Assembly (NCBI GenBank): GCA_030631525.1 | Contig: DAOVKY010000013.1 | Location: 1-9,963 of the forward strand | DNA: 9,963 nt | Direction: 5' to 3' | Source of the DNA: a bacterium | GTDB taxonomy: Bacteria; JAHJDO01 | In this document: one piece after another, positions 1 to 6,570 of the stretch | How the letters are laid out: the number at the start of each line of letters is the position of its first letter | Numbering within the stretch: the stretch's first letter is position 1 | Program-made: the position numbers and the translations under genes | Notes under the pieces: generated by a model | Database searches by the model: none | The model's input: the letters and a program-made list of their open reading frames with translations, nothing else | What the model was told of the DNA's origin: nothing

Positions 1-89
1 ACTTCATCTCCCTCTTTTTTCAGCCATTTGCCAATTGTTGATTCTTCCACAGTTTGGCCAAGCTTCGGCATTATAATTTCTTTAATCAT
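1..89 (-). CDS. Dihydrolipoamide acyltransferase (E2) of a 2-oxoacid dehydrogenase complex, N-terminal fragment
   Basis: Only the first 29 codons are present; the gene runs off the left edge. The peptide starts MIKEIIMPKLGQTVEES and continues with a GKWLKKEGDE segment, which is the start of a biotinyl/lipoyl attachment domain as found at the N-terminus of E2 subunits. The lipoyl-lysine motif itself lies beyond the window. E2 moves the acyl group from E1 to coenzyme A via the lipoyl arm. An in-frame ATG at 93-95 would lie directly against the Shine-Dalgarno sequence, so the ATG at 87-89, seven bases from GGAGG, is the better start. It overlaps the stop of the E1 beta gene by ATGA, so translation is probably coupled. 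Whether the complex uses pyruvate, acetoin or a branched-chain 2-oxoacid cannot be told from this piece. Confidence 0.88.
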   Translation of the reverse strand, partial: MIKEIIMPKLGQTVEESTIGKWLKKEGDE

Positions 90-1060
90 TGACATACCTC
101 CTTAATTGCATTTATCACTCTTTGTTTATTTGGAATAGCTGCATCTTCTAATACAGGGCTCATTGGAATTGGGACATCTACACCGCATACTCTTTTTATA
201 GGAGCGTCCAACAAGTCAAACCCATGCTCTGTAACCAGCATTGCAATTTCACTAGCCACATTACAAGTTTTGTAGCCTTCTGAAACTATAACTAGTTTAG
301 ATGTCTTTTTGACAGATGTCAAGATAGTATCAATATCTAAAGGCTTGAGCGTTCTTGGATCAATGACTTCTGCTGAAATATTATCTTTTTCAAGCTCTGT
401 TGCCGCTTCCATAGCTACATGGAGCTGTCTGGAATATGCAACAACAGTAACATCAGTCCCTTTTCTCTTGATATCCGCAACTCCCAAAGGAATTATATAA
501 TCCCCCTCAGGTACTTCTCCTTTCATACCGTAAAGCATCTTGTGTTCAATAAATACTACCGGATTATCATCGCGAATAGATGCCTTTAGCAGCCCTTTTG
601 CATCATATGGAGTTGAAGGCATTACAAGATATAATCCAGGTACGTGCATTATCCACGCTTCAAGACTTTGAGAATGATGAGCTGCAATACATCTACCAGC
701 CCCGCCCTCAGTTCTGAGTACCATTGGAACAGTAGTCCTCCCGCCAAACATATACCTCATTTTTGCTGCCTGATTTACAAGCTGGTCCATTGCCTGAGTA
801 ATAAAATCAATATACATGATCTCTGCAACCGGTCTCATGCCTGTTATTGCAGCGCCGATTGCAGCGCCGACTATAGCTGACTCGGAGATTGCTGTATCCC
901 TTACTCTCTCCTCTCCAAACTGCTCATACAATCCTTTTGTTGCTCCATATGCTCCTCCGTATATCGCTACATCCTCTCCCATAATAAAGACTTTTTCGTC
1001 TCTTTCCATTTCTTCCCGCATAGCTTCAACAAGTGCATTCTTATATAGTATTTCTCTCAT
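86..1060 (-). CDS. Thiamine-diphosphate-dependent 2-oxoacid (pyruvate/acetoin) dehydrogenase, E1 beta subunit
   Basis: This 324-residue protein has the length and motifs of E1 beta subunits (PdhB/AcoB/BkdB type). Visible hallmarks are MGEDV at about 27-31, RDTAISE ending in Glu60 (the position that contacts the thiamine ring in this family), MYIDF at about 82-86, HHSQSLEAW at about 128-136, MPSTPYDAKGLL at about 147-158 and a C-terminal transketolase-like domain with VIDPRTLKPLD. With E1 alpha it forms a heterotetramer that decarboxylates the 2-oxoacid (or cleaves acetoin) and reductively acylates the lipoyl group of E2. The ATG overlaps the E1 alpha stop as ATGA at 1057-1060, and GGAGG lies upstream inside E1 alpha. 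Its own stop overlaps the E2 start in the same way. Family assignment is firm. The substrate is not: 324 residues with a 332-residue partner fits both acetoin dehydrogenases and short PDH E1 proteins. Confidence 0.95.
   Translation of the reverse strand: MREILYKNALVEAMREEMERDEKVFIMGEDVAIYGGAYGATKGLYEQFGEERVRDTAISESAIVGAAIGAAITGMRPVAEIMYIDFITQAMDQLVNQAAKMRYMFGGRTTVPMVLRTEGGAGRCIAAHHSQSLEAWIMHVPGLYLVMPSTPYDAKGLLKASIRDDNPVVFIEHKMLYGMKGEVPEGDYIIPLGVADIKRKGTDVTVVAYSRQLHVAMEAATELEKDNISAEVIDPRTLKPLDIDTILTSVKKTSKLVIVSEGYKTCNVASEIAMLVTEHGFDLLDAPIKRVCGVDVPIPMSPVLEDAAIPNKQRVINAIKEVCQ
96..103 (-). promoter_or_regulatory. Shine-Dalgarno site of the E2 gene
   Basis: On the minus strand the sequence is AAGGAGGT, a near-perfect match to the anti-Shine-Dalgarno sequence. 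It lies inside the last codons of the E1 beta gene. Its position decides the E2 start: the ATG at 93-95 follows with no spacer, whereas the ATG at 87-89 has normal spacing. Confidence 0.75.
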
Positions 1061-2055
1061 CTTATAGCACCTCCATTTAATAAGTTTGCTGGAGAAGGCG
1101 CATAAATATCATCTCTTAGTCCCTTAACATCAGGATACGGGCTTTCAACAGCAAATTTCTCTGCGCTTTCTACGTCCTCCTCAGCCTGTCTCTCAATTTG
1201 AGCAATCTCCTGCGCATAAAGAATTTTATTATCTGTTAATTTTTTGCTGAACTGCTTAATAGGACACTTATTCCTCCATTCCTTTTCCTCTTCTTTTGTC
1301 CTGTATGCCCTGGGATCACTTCTTGAATGGCCAAAATATCGATATGTTTTGCACTCTACAAGCGTAGGCCCATCTCCTCTGCGAGCTCTTTTAACAGCTT
1401 TTTCTATCGTTTCTTTGACATCAAGTATACCCATGCCATCACAAATCATATTTGGCATATCATATGCCTTGGCTTTATCTGCCATGTCCTTAACAGCTGA
1501 ACACCTTTTTGCAGCAACACTCATTCCGTACAGGTTGTTCTCACATACAAATATAACAGGCAGGTTCCATACAGATGCCATATTCAGCGACTCGTGAAAA
1601 ACACCGTTATTTGACGCGCCGTCTCCGAAAAAGCACAGGACAACCTGTTTCGTTTTTCTCATCTTTACAGATAGAGCCGCTCCAACCGCAACAGGAATAT
1701 TGCTGGCAACTATACCTGTTGCACCAAGATTCCCTTTTGTAACGTCTGCAATGTGCATTGAGCCTCCTCTTCCTTTGCAGTATCCTGTTGCTTTACCGCA
1801 GAGTTCAGCCATCATTTCAGGCAGCTTTCCACCCTTGGCAAGACAATGTCCATGACCGCGATGTGTGCTTGTGATGTAATCATCCGGCTTTATTGCACTG
1901 CACGCTCCTACTGCAACAGCTTCCTCTCCTGCATATAAATGAGATGCCCCTTTTATTATATTTCTCGCAAGCAACTCCATAACCTTTTCCTCAAATAGGC
2001 GTATCTCCATCATTTTGCGAAGATAACCAACTAACTCTTTCTTGGATTCCTTCAT
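1057..2055 (-). CDS. Thiamine-diphosphate-dependent 2-oxoacid (pyruvate/acetoin) dehydrogenase, E1 alpha subunit
   Basis: This 332-residue protein carries the thiamine-diphosphate/Mg binding motif: GDGASNNG begins at about residue 144, and the motif closes with the NN of CENNLYGMS at about 173-174. Other family marks are SHLYAGEEAVAVG (about 38-50), STHRGHGH (about 63-70), GRGGSMH (about 95-101) and the loop YRYFGHSRSDPRAYR (about 238-252), which corresponds to the phosphorylation-loop region of E1 alpha proteins. It forms the active site together with E1 beta. An AGGAGAG Shine-Dalgarno sequence sits just upstream of the ATG. The gene is separated from the upstream dehydrogenase gene by 98 bases holding two GC-rich hairpins and no obvious promoter, so it is probably transcribed from the mtlD promoter with possible attenuation or processing in between. 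Acetoin, pyruvate and branched-chain substrates all remain possible; acetoin would fit a butanediol-dehydrogenase-like neighbour. Confidence 0.95.
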   Translation of the reverse strand: MKESKKELVGYLRKMMEIRLFEEKVMELLARNIIKGASHLYAGEEAVAVGACSAIKPDDYITSTHRGHGHCLAKGGKLPEMMAELCGKATGYCKGRGGSMHIADVTKGNLGATGIVASNIPVAVGAALSVKMRKTKQVVLCFFGDGASNNGVFHESLNMASVWNLPVIFVCENNLYGMSVAAKRCSAVKDMADKAKAYDMPNMICDGMGILDVKETIEKAVKRARRGDGPTLVECKTYRYFGHSRSDPRAYRTKEEEKEWRNKCPIKQFSKKLTDNKILYAQEIAQIERQAEEDVESAEKFAVESPYPDVKGLRDDIYAPSPANLLNGGAIR

Positions 2056-2070
2056 GCTCTCTCCTTTCTT

Positions 2071-2100
2071 TTAGGGCAGGTGCAAGACACCTGCCCCTAC
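2071..2100. repeat. GC-rich palindromic repeat, copy 1 (REP-like)
   Basis: GGGCAGGTG (2074-2082) and CACCTGCCC (2088-2096) form a perfect 9-bp stem around the 5-base loop CAAGA. The outer bases extend the match with one bulge (TAGGG against CCCCTA). Read on the minus strand the unit begins GTAGGGGCAGG and resembles copy 2 at 2120-2145, which lies in the opposite orientation. It is far richer in GC than the flanking genes. No T run follows the stem on either strand, so it is not a standard intrinsic terminator. Confidence 0.72.
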
Positions 2101-2119
2101 ATTTCCCGATTTCCACATT

Positions 2120-2150
2120 GTAGGGGCGGGGCTTGCCCCCGCCCGTTCCC
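2120..2150. repeat. GC-rich palindromic repeat, copy 2 (REP-like, inverted relative to copy 1)
   Basis: GGGCGGGG (2124-2131) and CCCCGCCC (2137-2144) form a perfect 8-bp stem around CTTGC. The unit starts GTAGGGGCGGGG, matching the reverse complement of copy 1 (GTAGGGGCAGG) with a similar CTTG loop. The two copies are about 20 bases apart and point outward, resembling the paired arrangement of bacterial interspersed mosaic elements. They occupy most of the gap between the dehydrogenase and E1 alpha genes and may affect mRNA stability or relative expression. From memory, GTAGGGGC-type palindromes recur in many environmental genomes; I cannot count copies here. Confidence 0.72.
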
Positions 2151-2153
2151 ATA

Positions 2154-3194
2154 TTATGGTTTTATAATTATCTTCATTTCTTTTCCTGTTTCTGCTCGCG
2201 CTATTGCTTCCTCCAGGTTGTCTAACTTATAATGTTTTGTTATGTATTTTTTTACCTTTATCTTCCCGCTTGATATTAAGTCTATAGCTATCTGATTATG
2301 ACAAGGACTGGATCCATGCGTTCCGGTTATAGAACACTCTTTATAGTGGAGAATATTACTATCCAACTGAATATAGGGTTTATCTTTTGGCAACCCGCCA
2401 AAAAAGTTTACATTTCCGAGATTTGCAACCATTTCAATTGCATCCTGCTGCGCCTTCCCAACTCCGCACGCAACAATAACTTTATCTGCGCCTCTTCCAT
2501 GTGTTAACTCTTTAATTAACTTGATACTGTCTTGCTCTCTTGAGTTTATGAATAAATCAGTCTCTACAGTCTTCTTTGCAAGTTCCAATCTTTCCTCTGA
2601 CACTTCTATCATTACAGTTTTTGTTGCTCCTATTGCTCGAGCAAGTTCTGCATGCAGACAACCCATTGGACCTGTCCCTATTATTACAACAGTATCTCCT
2701 ATGCCTACATTTGAAAGTTCCTGTGCATTTATAACACAGGCTAGAGGCTCTGCAAGTGCCCCCTCTTCAAACGAAACATTATCAGGCAAAATGTTTACAC
2801 ATCCATTATCTACAGCAACTTTTGGAACAATCATATACTCTGCAAATCCACCATTCCAAAAATATCCGATCGCCTGCAGATTTTCGCACATAGCCTGCTT
2901 GCCGCGATGGCAGTAATAGCAGTCTCCACATGGAACAGCCGGCGCAACTGCAACCCTGTTACCGGGTTTATATCTAGAAATATTCTCTCCAACTGCAGTT
3001 ATCTCTCCTGTTACTTCATGCCCTGTAACACGAGGGAAAGTAATAAGCCTATGACCGTGATGAAAAACCTTTATGTCAGTTCCACAGATAGCACATACTT
3101 CTACTTTTATCAGCACTTCTCCCGCCTGCGGTTTCGGAGTAGCGATTTCTGTAATCTTGAGTTTCTCAATATCTTCCAGCAGAGCTACTTTCAT
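2154..3194 (-). CDS. Zinc-dependent medium-chain alcohol/polyol dehydrogenase (sorbitol/butanediol dehydrogenase-like)
   Basis: This 346-residue protein belongs to the medium-chain dehydrogenase/reductase (MDR) superfamily. The catalytic zinc ligands are visible as Cys37 in CAICGTD and His59-Glu60 in GHE. The structural zinc site is Cys89, Cys92, Cys95 and Cys103. A Rossmann nucleotide-binding motif GTGPMG lies at about 173-178, with an acidic residue at the end of the next strand (MIEVSEERL, Glu197), which favours NAD over NADP. The family oxidises secondary alcohols such as sorbitol, xylitol, threonine or 2,3-butanediol to ketones. The start overlaps the mtlD stop as ATGA, with AAAGGAGGG five bases upstream, so coupling is likely. 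Lying after mtlD and before an acyl-CoA-forming dehydrogenase complex, it could act on a sugar alcohol or make acetoin from butanediol. The exact substrate cannot be read from the sequence. Confidence 0.92.
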   Translation of the reverse strand: MKVALLEDIEKLKITEIATPKPQAGEVLIKVEVCAICGTDIKVFHHGHRLITFPRVTGHEVTGEITAVGENISRYKPGNRVAVAPAVPCGDCYYCHRGKQAMCENLQAIGYFWNGGFAEYMIVPKVAVDNGCVNILPDNVSFEEGALAEPLACVINAQELSNVGIGDTVVIIGTGPMGCLHAELARAIGATKTVMIEVSEERLELAKKTVETDLFINSREQDSIKLIKELTHGRGADKVIVACGVGKAQQDAIEMVANLGNVNFFGGLPKDKPYIQLDSNILHYKECSITGTHGSSPCHNQIAIDLISSGKIKVKKYITKHYKLDNLEEAIARAETGKEMKIIIKP

Positions 3195-4342
3195 ATCAAC
3201 CCTCCTTTAACAAGTTTTGCTATTTTGCCTTGCGAATCAATTTTACAAATATTCTTAAGAATCCAATCTATTCCTTTTTGTTTGATTGAGTTTGAAAGCT
3301 GGCAAGCTGACGAATCTTGAGAATAATCATATTTCAGTGCTGCAGCAATCCCTTTACATATACTTATAGGTTCTATATTGTATTCCAGAGCTAATTTTGC
3401 AGAGCCTATTAAACGGTCATTCTGCCCCAGCTTGCGTATTGGGTCTCTTCCTACTCTGCATATTGTGTCTCCAAGCGCTTTATTAGCGAACCTGTACAGC
3501 AGATCATCAACATGTTCATAGTGCTTTTGCGAATTAAAACCATGTTTCTTAATAAGCGCCTCTCCTGTTTCTCTTAAAGCTTCTGTCACAACAGAGTAAA
3601 TTTCTTTATCTTCTAATGCTTCCCATATAAATTTATATCCCTTTTGATAACCCAAATAGGCGCATATAGAATGCCCAGCGTTATGCGTATAAATCTTTCT
3701 CTCCTCATAAGCAGCTATATCCTCATAAGAGACCATACCCTTTATATCAGGTATTTCTCTAATAAACCCTTTTCGGTCGACAGGAAGCGTGCAATACTCT
3801 TCAACAGCAATATAAAGAGGATCTTTTTCTGAAATATCCTGAGGAACTACTGGGACCATTCTGCTAACTACTGACTCCACAAGTCCCAGATTCCTTTTCG
3901 CATAATCCCACAGAGTCTTATCAAAAGATTCCAGAACAAGTTTCCTAAACACATTACTGGCGCCTAAGAGATTTTCGCATATTATGATATTAAGAGGCTT
4001 CTCTACATTCTTCTTTTTTCTTTCTGCCAATCCATCTGCTATAAGCGGCGCTATTTTTTCAAGAACGCTATTACCAACAGCTGTCACAGCAATGTCTGCA
4101 GAGACGAGTTCTAAGGCTACTGCTTTGGTGTCTCTTGCATTTATTGCTCTGATATTCTGAACATTTATGGATGATGGTCTTTTTCCAACTATGTTGATTG
4201 TATAAAAGCCCTTCTGATTTATTGCTGATACAACCTCGTCATTTACATCTATAAACGTTGTTTCATAACCAGACTGAAACAAAAGTTGTCCTATAAATCC
4301 TCTCCCAATATTTCCAGCACCAAATTGCACAGCTTTTTTCAT
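3191..4342 (-). CDS. mtlD: Mannitol-1-phosphate 5-dehydrogenase
   Basis: This 383-residue protein is almost exactly the length of E. coli MtlD (382). It starts MKKAVQFGAGNIGRGFIGQL, with the GAGNIGRG Rossmann signature at residues 8-15 and an acidic FIDV end of strand two, consistent with NAD(H). The polyol-dehydrogenase catalytic pattern K-x4-N-x2-H is present as KIYTHNAGH near residues 215-223. CENLLGA (about 121-127) and a VGRDPIRKLGQNDRLIGSA segment further on are also typical. The enzyme interconverts mannitol-1-phosphate and fructose-6-phosphate in the cytoplasm. An in-frame ATG at 4394-4396 would add 18 residues ahead of the Rossmann strand and lies upstream of the predicted transcript start, so 4342 is preferred; AGAGG precedes it. 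No mannitol phosphotransferase gene is seen, so the supply of substrate, or a reversed mannitol-making direction, is open. It is first in the five-gene run. Confidence 0.95.
   Translation of the reverse strand: MKKAVQFGAGNIGRGFIGQLLFQSGYETTFIDVNDEVVSAINQKGFYTINIVGKRPSSINVQNIRAINARDTKAVALELVSADIAVTAVGNSVLEKIAPLIADGLAERKKKNVEKPLNIIICENLLGASNVFRKLVLESFDKTLWDYAKRNLGLVESVVSRMVPVVPQDISEKDPLYIAVEEYCTLPVDRKGFIREIPDIKGMVSYEDIAAYEERKIYTHNAGHSICAYLGYQKGYKFIWEALEDKEIYSVVTEALRETGEALIKKHGFNSQKHYEHVDDLLYRFANKALGDTICRVGRDPIRKLGQNDRLIGSAKLALEYNIEPISICKGIAAALKYDYSQDSSACQLSNSIKQKGIDWILKNICKIDSQGKIAKLVKGGLI
3200..3208 (-). promoter_or_regulatory. Shine-Dalgarno site of the MDR dehydrogenase gene
   Basis: The minus-strand sequence AAAGGAGGG lies five bases before the ATG at 3192-3194 and inside the last codons of mtlD. 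It supports the overlapping start and independent initiation as well as coupling. Confidence 0.7.
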
Positions 4343-4394
4343 ACAGTAATAACCTCTATTCCCTTCTTTTGGAGCGATTTTACAACTAATCAAC

Positions 4395-4423
4395 AAAATA
4401 TGCTAACTTTTTTTATAATTCAA
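4395..4423 (-). promoter_or_regulatory. Candidate sigma-70 promoter for the mtlD operon
   Basis: On the minus strand TTGAAT (4418-4423) and TATTTT (4395-4400) are separated by 17 bases. Each box matches four of six consensus positions. Transcription would begin near 4388, giving a leader of about 46 bases before the ATG at 4342. It diverges from the exporter promoter within the 143-base intergenic region. Moderate support only: the region is AT-rich and other -10-like strings occur. Confidence 0.45.
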
Positions 4424-4449
4424 CTTCTAATTCTGCATAACTCGGAGGT

Positions 4450-4478
4450 TTGACGGAGTAATAATATTAAAGTATAAT
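4450..4478 (+). promoter_or_regulatory. Sigma-70 promoter of the TSUP exporter/waaA pair (leaderless)
   Basis: TTGACG (4450-4455), a 17-base spacer and a perfect TATAAT (4473-4478) make a near-consensus promoter. The ATG at 4486 comes eight bases after the -10 box, so the predicted transcription start falls at 4485-4486. No Shine-Dalgarno sequence exists in the preceding bases and a TAA lies in frame immediately before the ATG. The transcript is therefore predicted to be leaderless or to have one leader base. Confidence 0.72.
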
Positions 4479-4485
4479 TTCTTAA

Positions 4486-5247
4486 ATGTACTATTTATTA
4501 GCCCCTTTAGCAGGTATATTCGTAGGAATTGAATCAGGTCTTTTAGGCATGGGAGGAGGTTCAATTCTTGTTCCTGTTTTGCTGTTTGTCTTCCGATTGC
4601 CTATTAAAGAGGCAATTGGAACAAGTTTATGTATAATTGTGCTCACTGCCCTCTCCGGAATAATTGTACATTGGAAAGAAAAACAGGTTCATTTAAAGCT
4701 AGCTATTGTCATGGCTTCAACCGGAGTTATTGGTGCCCAGCTTGGGTCTTATCTTAATAAGATTATTTCTGATAATATAATTAAATTTATATTTACAATT
4801 GTCGTGATTATATTCGGCTTTAAAATGTGGATAGGGACAAATAATGGATGGAAAGAAACTTTCGCTACCGATATTTCCAACATAAGATTCAATAAATCAT
4901 TAGCGTTAATTCTCGGGATAATTGCTGGAACCGCTTCTGGCCTGCTTGGAATAGGAGGAGCGTTGATCATGGTTCCTGCAATGCACATATTCTTACATAT
5001 TCCCATGAATATATGTGTTGGAACTTCCCTTTTTATTGTATTCTTTAATTCTCTTTCAGGCGCATTTGGATATATATCAAGAGGAGATACGAATTTGAAA
5101 CTTGCAATTTTTATAGCTGTTGGCTCAGTTGTTGCCGCTCCTTTTGGCGCAAGATTAAGCGTAAAGATCTCACGAGAAAAACTAAGAAAAATATTTGCTG
5201 TTGTACTTGTGCTTGCCGGGATAGCTATATTGTTTAAGAAGGTATGA
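4486..5247 (+). CDS. TSUP-family (TauE/SafE, DUF81) membrane transporter
   Basis: This 253-residue, very hydrophobic protein has about eight predicted membrane segments and the internal duplication typical of the TSUP family. SGLLGMGGGSILVP (about 17-30) recurs as SGLLGIGGALIMVP (about 151-164), and AIGTSLCIIVLTALSG (about 43-58) recurs as CVGTSLFIVFFNSLSG (about 177-192). Members move anions such as sulfite, sulfoacetate or related organosulfur compounds across the inner membrane; the substrate here is unknown. The start is the first possible one, since TAA precedes it in frame, and it has no Shine-Dalgarno sequence. Translation probably begins on a leaderless mRNA. The stop overlaps the waaA start as ATGA (5244-5247), so the two genes share a transcript although no functional link is known to me. 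Confidence 0.92.
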   Translation: MYYLLAPLAGIFVGIESGLLGMGGGSILVPVLLFVFRLPIKEAIGTSLCIIVLTALSGIIVHWKEKQVHLKLAIVMASTGVIGAQLGSYLNKIISDNIIKFIFTIVVIIFGFKMWIGTNNGWKETFATDISNIRFNKSLALILGIIAGTASGLLGIGGALIMVPAMHIFLHIPMNICVGTSLFIVFFNSLSGAFGYISRGDTNLKLAIFIAVGSVVAAPFGARLSVKISREKLRKIFAVVLVLAGIAILFKKV

Positions 5248-6524
5248 TATACTTCATTTATAACACTCTCTTGTATTCTATATCTATCATTGCATCGCCC
5301 TATTTCTTATGCAAACTTGTTCTTTATAAAAAGCATAGAATAAGCTTATCACAGCGATTCGGGAAATTGCCTCAATTGATAGCAGATGGCAAATCAGTCT
5401 GGATACATGCTGTTTCTGTAGGAGAAGTAGCTGCTGCAATGCCATTCATTGAGGAATTCAGGAAAACATTTCCTGATTATAAAATTCTTCTTTCAACAGT
5501 TACTGTTACAGGCAATCAATTTGCAAAGAAAGAGAAAAATATTGATGGATTATTCTTCTTCCCGTTTGACTATTCGTTCGCAGTTAAAAAAGCTATAAAA
5601 CATATAAGCCCAAATGTATTTATAACATTTGAGACGGAAATATGGCCAAATTTTCTCAAGTATGCTCAAGATATGAAAATTCCCTGCATTCTTATAAATG
5701 GTCGTATATCTCCAGACTCTTTTAAGCATTATAAAAAAACAAAGTTTTTCTTTAAACATATCCTTAAAAACTTCGCAGCATTTTGCATGCAGACAGAACA
5801 AGATAAAACAAGAATTCTGGAATTAGGCGCAGAAAAAAGAAAAGTCAGAGTAACTGGAAATACAAAATTTGACGCGCTTGTCAGCAAGGGAGAAAACGCA
5901 GATGTAAAAAACAAGTTTACAAAACTCTTTGGAATTAAAGAAAATGATAAGGTTATTATTGCAGGCAGTACGCACAAAGGTGAAGAAGAAAAAGTTTTAG
6001 ACGCATTTGAATACATCTGCCAAAAAGCCAGTAACGTCCTGTTAATACTTGCTCCAAGACATCCTGAACGCTTTGGGGAAGTAACAAAACTGTTAAAAGG
6101 TAGAAACACAGATTATATTTTAAGGTCAACATTAGACAAGTCCAAGAGAGAGAAACAACAGGTCATAATTCTTGATACAATTGGAGAGTTGTCAAAACTA
6201 TATACCATAGCTGACGTTGTATTTATCGGAGGAAGTTTGGTGCCTACAGGAGGACATAATGTCATTGAACCGGCAAGCCTGGGCAAACCAGTTGTTTTTG
6301 GCCCATATATGTATAACTTTACCGAGAGCGCAAACCTGCTTCTTGAGAGCAAGGGAGCTATTCAGATACCTGACGGAGCTGGACTTGTGGCTTGTTTATT
6401 GAAGCTGATCTTAAATCCTGAATATGCAGAACAAATTGGAAAGATTGCAAAGGAAATTGTACAAGAAAAAAAAGGCGCAAGCAAAAGAAATCTTGAAATT
6501 ATATCTGGATTCTTGGATAATTAG
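5244..6524 (+). CDS. waaA: 3-deoxy-D-manno-octulosonic acid (Kdo) transferase
   Basis: This 426-residue protein (also called KdtA) matches the usual length of family GT30 transferases, which move Kdo from CMP-Kdo to lipid IVA in LPS core synthesis at the cytoplasmic face of the inner membrane. A hydrophobic N-terminal anchor (about 1-27) precedes VWIHAVSVGEV, in which Glu61 corresponds to the catalytic base Glu60 of E. coli WaaA. FETEIWPN (about 129-136), GSTHKGEE (about 241-248), APRHPERF (about 270-277) and the CMP-Kdo-binding segment PTGGHNVIEPASLGKPV (about 334-350) follow, giving the two GT-B halves. The ATG overlaps the exporter stop. The AGAAGG before it is only one base away, so translation probably depends on termination-reinitiation. 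The gene is direct evidence for a lipid A-bearing outer membrane. Whether it adds one, two or more Kdo residues cannot be predicted. Confidence 0.96.
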   Translation: MIYFIYNTLLYSISIIASPYFLCKLVLYKKHRISLSQRFGKLPQLIADGKSVWIHAVSVGEVAAAMPFIEEFRKTFPDYKILLSTVTVTGNQFAKKEKNIDGLFFFPFDYSFAVKKAIKHISPNVFITFETEIWPNFLKYAQDMKIPCILINGRISPDSFKHYKKTKFFFKHILKNFAAFCMQTEQDKTRILELGAEKRKVRVTGNTKFDALVSKGENADVKNKFTKLFGIKENDKVIIAGSTHKGEEEKVLDAFEYICQKASNVLLILAPRHPERFGEVTKLLKGRNTDYILRSTLDKSKREKQQVIILDTIGELSKLYTIADVVFIGGSLVPTGGHNVIEPASLGKPVVFGPYMYNFTESANLLLESKGAIQIPDGAGLVACLLKLILNPEYAEQIGKIAKEIVQEKKGASKRNLEIISGFLDN

Positions 6525-6570
6525 GCTAAAGTGACACTAAGTGTTCGATAATTAATGTTAGGCATAAAAT

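Noticed and set aside
90..95. E2 start at the ATG of 93-95
   Set aside because: It touches the Shine-Dalgarno directly; the next ATG, two codons on, has proper spacing and an ATGA overlap like the other junctions.
2521..2916. Plus-strand open frame of 131 codons opposite the MDR dehydrogenase
   Set aside because: It is the antisense shadow of a clear, conserved gene, with low-complexity Ser/Thr/Pro-rich composition and no ribosome site.
4343..4396. Longer mtlD start at 4396 giving 18 more residues
   Set aside because: The extra residues are not Rossmann-like, the 4342 start gives the family length, and the likely transcript start near 4388 lies inside the extension.
5729..6109. Minus-strand open frame of 126 codons opposite waaA
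   Set aside because: Antisense shadow of a conserved gene with no recognisable domain.
6521..6570. GTTAGGC at 6557-6563 and TTAGGC at 6521-6526 as parts of an integron attC site
   Set aside because: No matching RYYYAAC partner, no imperfect long stem with the right spacing and no integrase gene. The repeat of TTAGGC is short enough to be chance. An 11-base symmetry, ACACTAAGTGT, at 6534-6544 is likewise too short to call.
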